Assembly: GCA_009885445.1 (NCBI GenBank)
Contig: VFKQ01000188.1
Location: 1 to 17,695, forward strand
DNA from: Anaerolineaceae bacterium
GTDB lineage: Bacteria > Chloroflexota > Anaerolineae > Anaerolineales > Villigracilaceae
Length of the DNA: 17,695 bases
Direction of reading: 5' to 3'
In this document: piece by piece, positions 1-7,331 of the stretch
How positions within the stretch are numbered: position 1 is the stretch's first letter
Layout: each line of letters starts with the position of its first letter
Notes under the pieces: model-generated
Told to the model about the DNA's origin: nothing
Seen by the model: only the letters and a program-made list of their open reading frames with translations
Database searches by the model: none
Made by a program: the position numbers and the translations under genes

Positions 1-571
1 AAAATTTCATGCGGTAAATATAAGCCGCCACGAGCGGGAGTCGAGCCGTCAGGTTGAGGCTATCTTCGAGAGCGGCTTCCCAATACTGGTCGCGCTTCAT
101 CGTGTGATAGCGCTCCAAAAACACAGACTCGGTCTGCATGGCCAGCACGGCTTGCGAAAGCAGAGTCATCGGGTGCGTATTTTTGGGCATGGTCTTGAGC
201 ACTTTATAAACATGCTCGGGGACAGTTGCGCGGCGCGCCCATTCGGCTTCCACTTCGAGGGCCTCTTCGCGGCTGGGCATATCGCCGACCATCAACAGAT
301 AATACAAACCACCCACCAGCGGAATTTTATTTCCGCGCGCTTTGGGCAGGGCCTTTAACGTTTCGGCAACGGTCAACCCGCGAAAGCGAATACCCTCGCC
401 CGGGTCAACGGACGAAATGTCGGTCAGCAATGATTTGATGTCACGCATGCCGCCCACTACTTCACCAATCGTCACTTCGTCCACGACCACATCGGCATGG
501 TCTTTAGCCAATGTTTTAATTCGCTCACGCCATTGCGGCACTTGCGCCGCGATTTTCTCATGCAATAACAT
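1..571 (-). CDS. gltA: Citrate synthase, N-terminal part (runs off window)
   Basis: This is the first 190 codons of a citrate synthase, which condenses oxaloacetate with acetyl-CoA at the entry of the TCA cycle. The reading frame stays open to base 1. The stretch around residues 40-55 (DISSVDPGEGIRFRG), the later segment with THPM, and the RDQYWEAALEDS region match the mitochondrial-type citrate synthase family (about 430 residues). The catalytic His and Asp residues would lie in the missing C-terminal half, so activity cannot be judged here. Two in-frame ATGs exist at 577 and 571. The Shine-Dalgarno AAGGAG at 579-584 is only 1 nt from the first but 7 nt from the second, so 571 is chosen. Malate dehydrogenase, which supplies oxaloacetate, lies 171 bp upstream on the same strand. 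I am confident of the family; the frame was translated by hand. Confidence 0.93.
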   Translation of the reverse strand, partial: MLLHEKIAAQVPQWRERIKTLAKDHADVVVDEVTIGEVVGGMRDIKSLLTDISSVDPGEGIRFRGLTVAETLKALPKARGNKIPLVGGLYYLLMVGDMPSREEALEVEAEWARRATVPEHVYKVLKTMPKNTHPMTLLSQAVLAMQTESVFLERYHTMKRDQYWEAALEDSLNLTARLPLVAAYIYRMKF

Positions 572-578
572 AAACATT

Positions 579-584
579 CTCCTT
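579..584 (-). promoter_or_regulatory. Shine-Dalgarno site deciding the gltA start
   Basis: AAGGAG on the minus strand lies 7 nt before the ATG at 571 but only 1 nt before the ATG at 577. Normal spacing favours the second ATG. Confidence 0.7.
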
Positions 585-604
585 CTTAGTTAAGAGCCTC
601 CGTC

Positions 605-633
605 ACACCTGCACTTGCGTCAGGTACAAGTGT
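605..633 (-). promoter_or_regulatory. Leader hairpin upstream of gltA
   Basis: In minus-strand RNA the two 13-nt arms (605-617 and 621-633) pair almost completely around a 3-nt loop, with two G-U wobbles and one C-A mismatch. The wobble positions are mismatches when read on the plus strand, so the fold favours minus-strand RNA. It ends about 20 nt before the gltA ribosome-binding site. It could be a leader structure, a processing site, or an extension of the neighbouring repeat. No U-tract follows, so it is not a normal terminator. Confidence 0.35.
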
Positions 634-714
634 TGCGAGGAGCGTACCCAGCGACGAAGCAATCTCCTCGTCAATCAGCAGATTACTTCCGGCGAGTACG
701 CCCTCGCAATGACG
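632..714. repeat. Imperfect palindromic intergenic repeat, copy A
   Basis: This ~83-bp element is an imperfect palindrome with outer arms resembling TTGCGAGG and CCTCGCAATGACG and inner GAAGCAATCT-like arms. Its reverse complement matches 10971-11057: a 24-nt block (691-714 here) and a 17-nt block (AGGAGATTGCTTCGTCG in the other orientation) are identical. It sits between malate dehydrogenase and citrate synthase. It resembles widespread REP-like short repeats; mobility is inferred, not seen. Confidence 0.75.
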
Positions 715-742
715 GGGCCGTTGTTTAATTTTTTCTGAACCC

Positions 743-1678
743 TTAAATCTGCACCAGGCTCTTCATGGCCTCGTGCGTTTCCTTCACTGCCGCCGCGGAC
801 TTGTCAAACATGGCGCGTTCCTCTTCATCCAGTTTGTATTCGACAATTCGTTCCATGCCCGCGCGCCCAATTTGCACCGGCACACCAAAGTACATGTCAT
901 CGAGTCCGTACTCACCTTGCATCATGGCCGCGCACGGCACGATTAAGTGCTTGTCGCGCAGGATGGCATCCGCCATTTGAGCGCAAGCCAGCCCGGGCGC
1001 GTAATAGGCCGAACCCGTCTTCAGTAAATTAATCACCTCGGCGCCGCCCTTGCGTGTGCGCTCCACAATTGCGGCCAGACGGTCGGCGGGCAAATAGTCA
1101 CGCAGAGGGATGCCAGCCACATTCGAGTGCTTTGTCAACGGCACCATTTCGTCGCCGTGTCCGCCGAGAACATAGCACTGAATATTTTCCACGCTCACGC
1201 CGGTTTCCATGGCCACAAATGCGCGCATGCGCGCCGAGTCTAAAATGCCCGCCTGACCCAACACACGTTCACGCGGCAGGCCCGTTTTTTTCAAAGCGAG
1301 ATAAGCCATCGTGTCGAGCGGATTGGTCAGCACAATAAAAATTGCGTCCGGCGAATGTTTCAAAGTTTCGAGCGCCGCAGTGCCCACGATGCCCGCGTTG
1401 GTCTTGAGCAAATCATCGCGGCTCATGCCGGGCTTGCGCGCAATGCCCGCCGTAATAATCACCACATCCGAATTTTTGGTCGCGGCATAATCGTTCGAGC
1501 CGGTCAACTCCACGTCCTTGCCGATGATCGGCAGAGCCTCCTGCAAATCCAGCGCCTTACCTTGCGGCATCCCCTCCACCACGTCCACGAGCACGATATC
1601 GGCAATCTCTTTTTCTGCCAGCCAATGCGCGGCCGTCGAGCCTGTCATGCCTGCGCCGATGATTGAAATTTTATTCAC
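743..1678 (-). CDS. mdh: Malate dehydrogenase (LDH-like type)
   Basis: NAD-dependent interconversion of malate and oxaloacetate in the TCA cycle, cytoplasmic. The 311-residue length is typical of LDH-like bacterial malate dehydrogenases. The Rossmann motif GAGMTG is at residues 8-13 and Asp32 at the end of the second strand favours NAD over NADP. The substrate loop RKPGMSRDDL has Arg81 and Arg87, the NPLD motif follows at 119-122, Asp147 and Arg150 lie in ILDSARMR, and the catalytic His174 is in GGHGDE. The open frame extends 29 codons upstream to an ATG, but those residues are not family-like. The GTG at 1678 gives the expected VNKISIIGAG start and has GGAGG 6 nt upstream, so it is preferred. 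A terminator follows trxB upstream, so mdh probably has its own promoter. It lies before citrate synthase, a natural metabolic pairing. Confidence 0.97.
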   Translation of the reverse strand: MNKISIIGAGMTGSTAAHWLAEKEIADIVLVDVVEGMPQGKALDLQEALPIIGKDVELTGSNDYAATKNSDVVIITAGIARKPGMSRDDLLKTNAGIVGTAALETLKHSPDAIFIVLTNPLDTMAYLALKKTGLPRERVLGQAGILDSARMRAFVAMETGVSVENIQCYVLGGHGDEMVPLTKHSNVAGIPLRDYLPADRLAAIVERTRKGGAEVINLLKTGSAYYAPGLACAQMADAILRDKHLIVPCAAMMQGEYGLDDMYFGVPVQIGRAGMERIVEYKLDEEERAMFDKSAAAVKETHEAMKSLVQI

Positions 1679-1706
1679 GTAAAGCCTCCAATTTAGATAA
1701 TGCCGA

Positions 1707-1712
1707 ATTGTA
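1707..1712 (-). promoter_or_regulatory. Possible mdh -10 box
   Basis: TACAAT lies on the minus strand about 30 nt before the GTG start and downstream of the trxB terminator. It would give a leader of roughly 20 nt including the Shine-Dalgarno. I see no good -35 at 16-18 bp, so support is weak. Confidence 0.28.
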
Positions 1713-1771
1713 TTCCAGACTGACGCGCACGGGAAGTGAATTCTGTAACGAATTTCCATGCTCAATGGACT

Positions 1772-1806
1772 AAAAAGAGACTCTCCCGCCGTTCGGAAAA
1801 GTCTCT
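1772..1806 (-). terminator. Rho-independent terminator of trxB
   Basis: On the minus strand AGAGACT (1800-1806) pairs with AGTCTCT (1776-1782). The stem can extend inwards by five more pairs including two G-U pairs, leaving a 7-nt loop, and a run of five Ts follows. It begins about 20 nt after the trxB stop codon and separates trxB from mdh. Confidence 0.75.
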
Positions 1807-1825
1807 CAACGCTTCAAAGCGGACG

Positions 1826-2758
1826 TCAAGCGGATTCAGCCTCGAGGAAGCGCGTCGCCTGAATGGCCGCCGCCGCACCCATGCCCGCCGAAGTGACCAC
1901 CTGCCGAAAGTGTGGGTCCGCCGCCTCGCCCGCCGCGAAAACGCCCGGGATGCTGGTCTGCATTTTCTCGTCCACCACGATGTAACCGTGCGCGTCCATC
2001 TTCAAATGTCCCTGAAAAATTTCGGTGTTGGGCGTATGACCAACGAAAATAAACAGGCCGTCGGTTTCGATCACATTCTCATCGCCCGTCTTGGAGTTTT
2101 TCAGGCGCACTGCTTCCACTTTTTCTGAGCCAAGTATTTCGGTAACAACGGTATTGAAAACAAAATTAATCTTCGCATGTTCGCGGGCACGGTGCTGTAA
2201 AATCGCCCCGGCGCGAAATTCTTCGCGGCGATGAATCACGGTGACAGAAGTTGCGTAACGTGTGAGGAAGAGTCCCTCCTCTAGCGCACTATCCCCGCCG
2301 CCCACCACAACGACTTTTTTATCTTTGAAAAACGCGCCGTCACAAGTTGCGCAATACGAGACGCCGCGACCCAACAGAGAGTCCTCGCCCGAAACGTTGA
2401 GATGGATCGGGCTGGCCCCCGTGGCCACCACCACAGTATCAGCCATGTACTCGCCCGCATCCGTCTGCACTTTGAACGGGCGCGCCGAAAAATCCACCTT
2501 GTTCGCCAGATCAAATTCGACGCGGGTGCCGAAGTGCTCGGCCTGCTTCTGAAACAAGTCGCCCAGTTGCGCGCCGCCCACGCCTTCGGGAAAGCCCGGG
2601 TAGTTTTCGATTGTGTAAGTCAGCGCGGCCTGCCCGCCCAACTGCGAACCGGTGAGCACCACTGGCTCTAACTCAGCGCGCGCGGCATATAGCGCGGCAG
2701 AGAACCCCGCCGGCCCCGAGCCGAGGATTAACATTTTTACGTGATTACTATTTTCCAT
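1826..2758 (-). CDS. trxB: Thioredoxin-disulfide reductase
   Basis: FAD enzyme of 310 residues that passes electrons from NADPH to thioredoxin in the cytoplasm. The FAD dinucleotide fold starts with GSGPAG at 13-18. The redox-active disulfide is CATCDG with Cys136 and Cys139. The NADPH fold has GGGDSA at 153-158, and HRREEFRA at 176-183 supplies the arginines that select the 2'-phosphate, so NADPH is expected. The C-terminal FAD motif reads GVFAAGEAAD, where the usual GD is GE, a conservative change. The length is standard for the low-molecular-weight bacterial class. The ATG at 2758 has only a weak, distant AAAGG as ribosome-binding site. No thioredoxin gene lies in the window. It is transcribed alone, ending at the hairpin terminator before mdh. 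Confidence 0.96.
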   Translation of the reverse strand: MENSNHVKMLILGSGPAGFSAALYAARAELEPVVLTGSQLGGQAALTYTIENYPGFPEGVGGAQLGDLFQKQAEHFGTRVEFDLANKVDFSARPFKVQTDAGEYMADTVVVATGASPIHLNVSGEDSLLGRGVSYCATCDGAFFKDKKVVVVGGGDSALEEGLFLTRYATSVTVIHRREEFRAGAILQHRAREHAKINFVFNTVVTEILGSEKVEAVRLKNSKTGDENVIETDGLFIFVGHTPNTEIFQGHLKMDAHGYIVVDEKMQTSIPGVFAAGEAADPHFRQVVTSAGMGAAAAIQATRFLEAESA

Positions 2759-2836
2759 ACTTTGAGTGAACCTTTAATTGGATTAATTACCTTCATGCAG
2801 CAGACGCCCCTTGCCTCTGTCTTATTACCGCCCCGC

Positions 2837-2845
2837 ATTGTATCA
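2837..2845 (-). promoter_or_regulatory. Extended -10 promoter of trxB
   Basis: TGATACAAT on the minus strand is an extended -10 (TGn plus TACAAT). It would start transcription near 2830, about 70 nt before trxB. The -35 region is not consensus; instead it contains two direct copies of CGGTAAAAAA (about 2850-2880), which could be regulator sites. Confidence 0.45.
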
Positions 2846-2956
2846 GAACTTTTTTACCGTACCGTATTTTTTTACCGCAAAGGAAGCCCTTCGCGCTCAT
2901 AGATTATCTTCGCGTTCTGCCCAACTTCGCGGCGAAAATGTAGGTTAGAGAATCTC

Positions 2957-2991
2957 ACAAAAAAGCAAGCGTCAATGAGTCGCCCGGCTTG
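2957..2991 (-). terminator. Weak terminator candidate after the response regulator
   Basis: Just after the regulator stop codon the minus strand has CAAGC and GCTTG arms around a 16-nt loop, followed by CTTTTTT. The stem is only 5 bp, so this is a tentative terminator. Confidence 0.3.
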
Positions 2992-2994
2992 GAT

Positions 2995-3657
2995 TTACGG
3001 CTGTGTGCGATGTACCAGTCCTTTTCGCCAGGCGAAGACAGCCACTTGCGTGCGGTCCGCCAGATGTAATTTGCTGAGAATGTTGCTCACATGCCCTTTG
3101 ACTGTGTTCTCGCTGATGAAAAGTTCAGCGGCAATTTGCGTATTAGATAACCCATTGGCGATCAACTTCAACACGTCATGCTCGCGCTGGGTCAGCGCGG
3201 CAATCATCTGCGGGTCTTCGCCATCCTCGCCAGTACGAATGTTTTGCAAAACACGCGCCGCCACACGCGGATGCAAAGTCACCTCGCCTTGCACGGCGCG
3301 GCGCAGAGCTTCTATCAGTTTGTCCATTTTCATATCTTTGAGAATATAAGAAATTGCGCCAGCCTTCAATGCCGGAAAAATATGCGCGTCTTCATGATAC
3401 GAAGTCAGCACCACCACCTGCGTGCGCGGACTAATCTGCTTGAGTCGCCGCGTGGTCTCGATGCCGTCCATGCCGGGCATAATCAAGTCCATCAAGACAA
3501 TATCCGGCACATACTCCCCCACCAGGCGAATCGCCTCCTCACCCGAAGCGGCCTCTGCCACGACCTGAAAGTCGCTCACCGTTTCGATATACGAACGCAG
3601 ACCATTGCGCACTACTTCATGGTCATCTACAAGCAGGATGGAAATTAATTTTGCCAT
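2995..3657 (-). CDS. NarL/LuxR-family response regulator
   Basis: DNA-binding response regulator of 220 residues. The receiver domain covers about 4-120, with the acidic pair Asp11-Asp12, phosphoacceptor Asp57 in LMDLIMPGMDG, switch Thr85 and Lys107. The C-terminal LuxR-type helix-turn-helix spans about 153-212 (LTQREHDVLKLIANGLSNTQIA, then ENTVKGHVSNILSKL). It starts 7 nt after the stop codon of the sensor kinase, and its ribosome-binding site GAGG sits at the kinase stop, so the two are translated from one message and form a cognate pair. The kinase has no receiver of its own. The regulon is unknown; trxB directly downstream has its own promoter and is only one candidate target. Closest in layout to LiaR/DegU-like regulators. 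Confidence 0.95.
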   Translation of the reverse strand: MAKLISILLVDDHEVVRNGLRSYIETVSDFQVVAEAASGEEAIRLVGEYVPDIVLMDLIMPGMDGIETTRRLKQISPRTQVVVLTSYHEDAHIFPALKAGAISYILKDMKMDKLIEALRRAVQGEVTLHPRVAARVLQNIRTGEDGEDPQMIAALTQREHDVLKLIANGLSNTQIAAELFISENTVKGHVSNILSKLHLADRTQVAVFAWRKGLVHRTQP

Positions 3658-3664
3658 TTCAACC

Positions 3665-6600
3665 TCACAATTTATTTTCTTCTGTTTTCAAAACAATGGG
3701 GATTTCTGCGAGCACACTGGTGCCCACCTCGGGGCCGCTCTCAAACTTAAGCGTGCCGGCGATGCTCTCAACGCGCTCGCGCATGGAGCGCATGCCCAGC
3801 CCCAGCGCTTTATGCGCCACGTCAAAGCCGTGACCGTTGTCAGCGACGAGGATGCGCAGGCCAGCGGGAGCATATTCAAGGTCCAGCCTGACGCGGGTGG
3901 CCTGACTGTGACGGGCCACGTTGGCCAGCGATTCCTGAATGATGCGATAGACCGCCTGCTCAATTTTTAAATCCAGCGGGAGCGGACTCTGAATGCTGAC
4001 GTCGGCCTCGATGCCGGTGCGGTTCTCCCATTCGAAAACATATTCGCGCAGCGTGGTGGCCAGCCCCTTTTCCATTAGGTTGATCGGGTACATTTCCTGA
4101 ATGAGAAAGGTCAGCTCCTGAATCACTTCAGCCACGAGAGTCTCAGCCTCGACGAGATGTTTGTGTGCTAACGGATGGTCTTTGGCCAGACCGTTGACCG
4201 TGCCCAACTGGGCCAGCGCGGCAAAAGCTTTTTGCTTGGCGCTGTCATGCAGGTCACGCGCGAGGCGATTACGCTCTTCAAGAATTGCCAAATCTTTATT
4301 TTGCACAAAGAGTTCTTCAAGCTCGGCAGTGCGCGTGCGCACCAACTGTTCGAGATGAACATTACGCGTTTCAACACTGCGCACGCGCAAACGATAACCA
4401 ACAAAAGCGATGGCTCCCACAAGAAGCAGGCTGGTCAGGCGAAACCATGTCATTTGCCAATATGGCGGTATTACAGTGACAGAAATTGCGCTCAACTCAC
4501 TGCCCCAGACACCATCGCTGTTGGAGGCTTTTAATAACAGGTTGTATTCACCGCCGGGCAGATTGGTGTAACGTCCACTATGACGCGCGCCAAGAAGATT
4601 CCAGTCCTGGTCAAAGCCTTCAAGCTTGTAGGCGTATTGATTGTTTTCGCTATCAATAAAGCCGAGGGCCACAAATTCAAATTCAAACGAATTTTGCGGA
4701 TGTTCCATGCGAATAGAAGTGATCGCGTCGAGAATCGGATTGGCCTGCAACGCCTTACCGTCCACAGTAATGGAGGTGATGGCCAGAGGCGGCTCGTAAC
4801 TGCTGTCTTCAATTTGTTCTGGCCGAAAGATGTTCAGGCCGTTGGTGGTGCCAAAAAACATGTCCCCGTTGGGCGCTTCGGCAAATGAGCCAATGTTGAA
4901 TTCCATGCTTCCCAAACCATCATTGAGATTGAAATTACGAAATGTGGATGCGCTCAAATCAAAGCGCGAAATGCCCGAGTTGGTGCTAATCCACAGATTG
5001 CCTTGAGAATCCTGCATCACCCCATAAATCACATTGCTGGGCAAGCCGTGTGCCTCGGTGTATGCGCGGAACGTTTCGGTATTCGCGTCAAAGCGATTCA
5101 GGCCTCCCCCAGCCGTGGCCACCCAGATGACTTGTTGCTCATCTTCAAAAATGGCAGTGATGGAATTGTTGTTCAGCGCGCCCGGCGCGCTGGAACTGGC
5201 GCGGAAATTTTGCAACTGCCGGCTGGCCGGCGAGTAACGATACAGGCCTTTGTCAAATGTGCCAAACCAAATGATACCGGAGCGATCAATCAGCAGTGAG
5301 ACAATGCGATCATCAATGCTGGGCGAGGCAGAATCGGGGAATGTCTCTGGCAGGAACAACCCTTGCTCGCGGTCAAAGCGTCCCAGCCCATGCCGCGTGG
5401 CCAGCCACAATGCTCCGCTGGCGTCCTCAGCCATGGCATAGATCAGCCCGGGGTTCACAATATCCGGATCATCGGACGGAAAGGTGTAATTAGTGAATCG
5501 TTCGCTATTGGGATTAAATTTAGACAAGCCGCGATTGGTGCTGACCCATAGATCGTTATGCGAGTCTGAGTAAATGGCCCAAATATAGTTGTTCGGCAAA
5601 CCAGACGTGTTTTGTGGGTCAGATCGAAAATGCCGAAAACCGCCGGTGGCCGGAATAAATTCATCCAGCCCGCCGCCATAGGTGCCCACCCACACACGTC
5701 CATTCGGTTGAACGCAAATAGGAAAGACAAAATCGTCGCTCAAGCTGGCTAGATTCTCGGCTTGATGGCGATAATACGCAAAACGTTCCTGCGCCGGATC
5801 GTGTTTATTAACTCCGTTTGTATTCGTGCCAACCCACAATACGCCGCCGCGATCTCCATAAATAAAAGACACGCTTTCAGCGCTCAAACTTTCAGGAATC
5901 TCGGGGCTATGTTTCAGATGCGAAAAGGTATTCGTCGCGGAATGAAATTCGTCCAGGCCGGCATCCGTGCCCACCCATAAGCGACTTGAGTCATCCACGT
6001 ACACACTATTTACAAAATCGGAAGATAGCGAGCCTGAATTAAAGTCGCTGTGGCGGTAACACCACGCGCCCTCGTTGAGCGGGTCAAAGCGGGCCAGGCC
6101 ATTCGTGGTAGCCAGCCACAAACGCCCGTCTGAAGTTTGGGCGATATCCAAAATACTGGCCGCGCATAACAAGTCTTTGCCCGAAACTTCGCGCGGGTAA
6201 CGCGTAAAAGTTTTAGAGAGCGGCGCAAATAAATACAACTCACCTGCGCCGGTTCCAACCCAGATGCGACTACTCGAATCGGCGAAAATTTTCTTGACGT
6301 GATTCCCGCCCAGCGAAAGGGCATCCTGCTCGCCCCTGCGGACGTGCGTGATCACGCCGCTGGCGGGGTTGAGCCAATCCAGGCCTGATTCGGTCCCGAT
6401 CCACAACAAGCCATCCGCATCCTGATAGATGGTGTTGATGCTGTTGGAGGACAGGCTGGTGGGGTCTGTGCCGGCATGTAGAAAATGTCCGAACTGGCGC
6501 GTTTTCGGGTCGTAGCGATTCAAGCCTCCCTGAGCAGTGCCCACCCACAGGATACCATCGCGATCTTCAAACAGCGCCTGAATTCGACGGTCGCTCAGGC

Positions 6601-6928
6601 TGTGGGAATTTTGAGCATCTGGTTTGAAAACGATGAATTCATAGCCATCATAACGGTTCAATCCATCTTCGGTGCCAAGCCATAAAAAGCCCTGGCGGTC
6701 TTGCAGAATGGTCGTTATTGAATTCTGCGAAAGCCCATCTTCGATGTCAAGACGTTGAAAACGAAACGCCTGCCCGGGCCAGGTGAGCGCCGGCGCAGGC
6801 CGTGTCAGCGACTGAGTCGCGCGGGTTGGGCTGGCCGCCTCAACGGTCCGCACAGAGGCGTGGGAGGGGCTGAGCGCAAAAAGGAGCGCGATCAACGTCA
6901 GGGTGTGAAAAAAATATCGGCTGGGCAT
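3665..6928 (-). CDS. Two-component sensor histidine kinase with 14 propeller repeats
   Basis: Membrane sensor kinase of 1087 residues. A signal peptide (about 1-25, MPSRYFFHTLTLIALLFALSPSHA) is followed by 14 two-component regulator propeller repeats with the pattern LWxGTxxGLxRxD (about 38-706), enough for two seven-bladed propellers outside the cell. A Y_Y_Y-type Ig-like domain follows (about 757-822), then one membrane helix (826-846), a coiled coil, and a HisKA_3 dimerisation domain with RDLHD carrying phospho-acceptor His894. The ATPase has an N box (ESLANVARHS, about 1000), DNGHGFD at 1030-1036 and GLGLGMRSM. There is no receiver or DNA-binding domain; the output partner is the regulator 7 nt downstream. 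The frame is open to an ATG at 6979, but the ATG at 6928 begins the signal peptide, and a TATAAT box at 6948-6953 places that upstream ATG before the transcript start. The ligand is unknown. Confidence 0.93.
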   Translation of the reverse strand: MPSRYFFHTLTLIALLFALSPSHASVRTVEAASPTRATQSLTRPAPALTWPGQAFRFQRLDIEDGLSQNSITTILQDRQGFLWLGTEDGLNRYDGYEFIVFKPDAQNSHSLSDRRIQALFEDRDGILWVGTAQGGLNRYDPKTRQFGHFLHAGTDPTSLSSNSINTIYQDADGLLWIGTESGLDWLNPASGVITHVRRGEQDALSLGGNHVKKIFADSSSRIWVGTGAGELYLFAPLSKTFTRYPREVSGKDLLCAASILDIAQTSDGRLWLATTNGLARFDPLNEGAWCYRHSDFNSGSLSSDFVNSVYVDDSSRLWVGTDAGLDEFHSATNTFSHLKHSPEIPESLSAESVSFIYGDRGGVLWVGTNTNGVNKHDPAQERFAYYRHQAENLASLSDDFVFPICVQPNGRVWVGTYGGGLDEFIPATGGFRHFRSDPQNTSGLPNNYIWAIYSDSHNDLWVSTNRGLSKFNPNSERFTNYTFPSDDPDIVNPGLIYAMAEDASGALWLATRHGLGRFDREQGLFLPETFPDSASPSIDDRIVSLLIDRSGIIWFGTFDKGLYRYSPASRQLQNFRASSSAPGALNNNSITAIFEDEQQVIWVATAGGGLNRFDANTETFRAYTEAHGLPSNVIYGVMQDSQGNLWISTNSGISRFDLSASTFRNFNLNDGLGSMEFNIGSFAEAPNGDMFFGTTNGLNIFRPEQIEDSSYEPPLAITSITVDGKALQANPILDAITSIRMEHPQNSFEFEFVALGFIDSENNQYAYKLEGFDQDWNLLGARHSGRYTNLPGGEYNLLLKASNSDGVWGSELSAISVTVIPPYWQMTWFRLTSLLLVGAIAFVGYRLRVRSVETRNVHLEQLVRTRTAELEELFVQNKDLAILEERNRLARDLHDSAKQKAFAALAQLGTVNGLAKDHPLAHKHLVEAETLVAEVIQELTFLIQEMYPINLMEKGLATTLREYVFEWENRTGIEADVSIQSPLPLDLKIEQAVYRIIQESLANVARHSQATRVRLDLEYAPAGLRILVADNGHGFDVAHKALGLGMRSMRERVESIAGTLKFESGPEVGTSVLAEIPIVLKTEENKL

Positions 6929-6947
6929 CGTCAGAAATCCGTTTGAG

Positions 6948-6953
6948 ATTATA
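6948..6953 (-). promoter_or_regulatory. -10 box of the sensor kinase operon
   Basis: A perfect TATAAT on the minus strand predicts transcription from about 6941, 13 nt before the ATG at 6928. The -35 is weak (TTGTGC at 15 bp). The position supports the chosen kinase start. Confidence 0.5.
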
Positions 6954-7020
6954 TCCGCAACGAGATGCGCACAATACACCCCCGCAGAGGGGTTTTGATG
7001 CCGCGCTGATTCCGCCCGTT

Positions 7021-7051
7021 AAAAAAAATCACCGCCTGTCGAGGCGGTGAT
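7021..7051 (-). terminator. Rho-independent terminator of tRNA-Pro
   Basis: The minus strand forms a perfect 10-bp stem (ATCACCGCCT with AGGCGGTGAT) around the tetraloop CGAC, followed by a run of eight Ts. It starts 13 nt after the tRNA 3' end. Confidence 0.92.
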
Positions 7052-7063
7052 GCTTACATTTTG

Positions 7064-7137
7064 TCGGGGCGAAAGGATTTGAACCTCCGACCTCACGGTT
7101 CCGAACCGTGCGCTCTACCGGGCTGAGCCACGCCCCG
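7064..7137 (-). tRNA. tRNA-Pro (anticodon CGG)
   Basis: A complete 74-nt cloverleaf: acceptor CGGGGCG pairs with CGCCCCG, the D stem is GCTC/GAGC, the anticodon stem is CACGG/CCGTG around loop TTCGGAA with anticodon CGG, and the T loop is TTCAAAT on a GGAGG/CCTTT stem with two G-U pairs. The first pair C1-G72 and discriminator A73 are the known bacterial tRNA-Pro identity elements. CCA is not encoded (CAA follows). It reads CCG codons. Confidence 0.95.
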
Positions 7138-7149
7138 ATTGACTTCGAG

Positions 7150-7178
7150 ATTATACCTGTGCGATTCTCATTTGGCAA
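7150..7178 (-). promoter_or_regulatory. Promoter of tRNA-Pro
   Basis: On the minus strand TTGCCA (7173-7178) and TATAAT (7150-7155) are separated by exactly 17 bp. Transcription would start near 7143, about 6 nt before the mature tRNA. Confidence 0.82.
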
Positions 7179-7227
7179 GCCGTGGGCAAAATTGTGGCAC
7201 GCAAACCATGTCAGAGACTCGGCGTAA

Positions 7228-7291
7228 AGACTTCGGAAATCTCCCTGGGGGTGCCTAAAACGGAGTTACCTCTTAAAGATTTCCGAAGTCT
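7228..7291. repeat. Long perfect inverted repeat, 15-bp arms
   Basis: AGACTTCGGAAATCT (7228-7242) and AGATTTCCGAAGTCT (7277-7291) are perfect inverted copies around a 34-nt loop, which can itself fold in part (GGAG and CTC elements, a CCTGGGGG block). It lies 40 bp after the end of the cytochrome gene. It may stop or protect that operon's message, and has the look of a small palindromic repeat element; a second copy is not present in this window. Confidence 0.7.
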
Positions 7292-7331
7292 GAATCGGGT
7301 GACAACCTTTGCGTGCACACGCGAAATTTTC

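Noticed and set aside
6929..6979. Extended start of the sensor kinase at 6979
   Set aside because: A TATAAT box lies inside this stretch and the signal peptide begins at the ATG at 6928.
6977..6995. CCCC/GGGG hairpin followed by TTTT on the plus strand
   Set aside because: The stem is only 4 bp and no plus-strand gene ends there.
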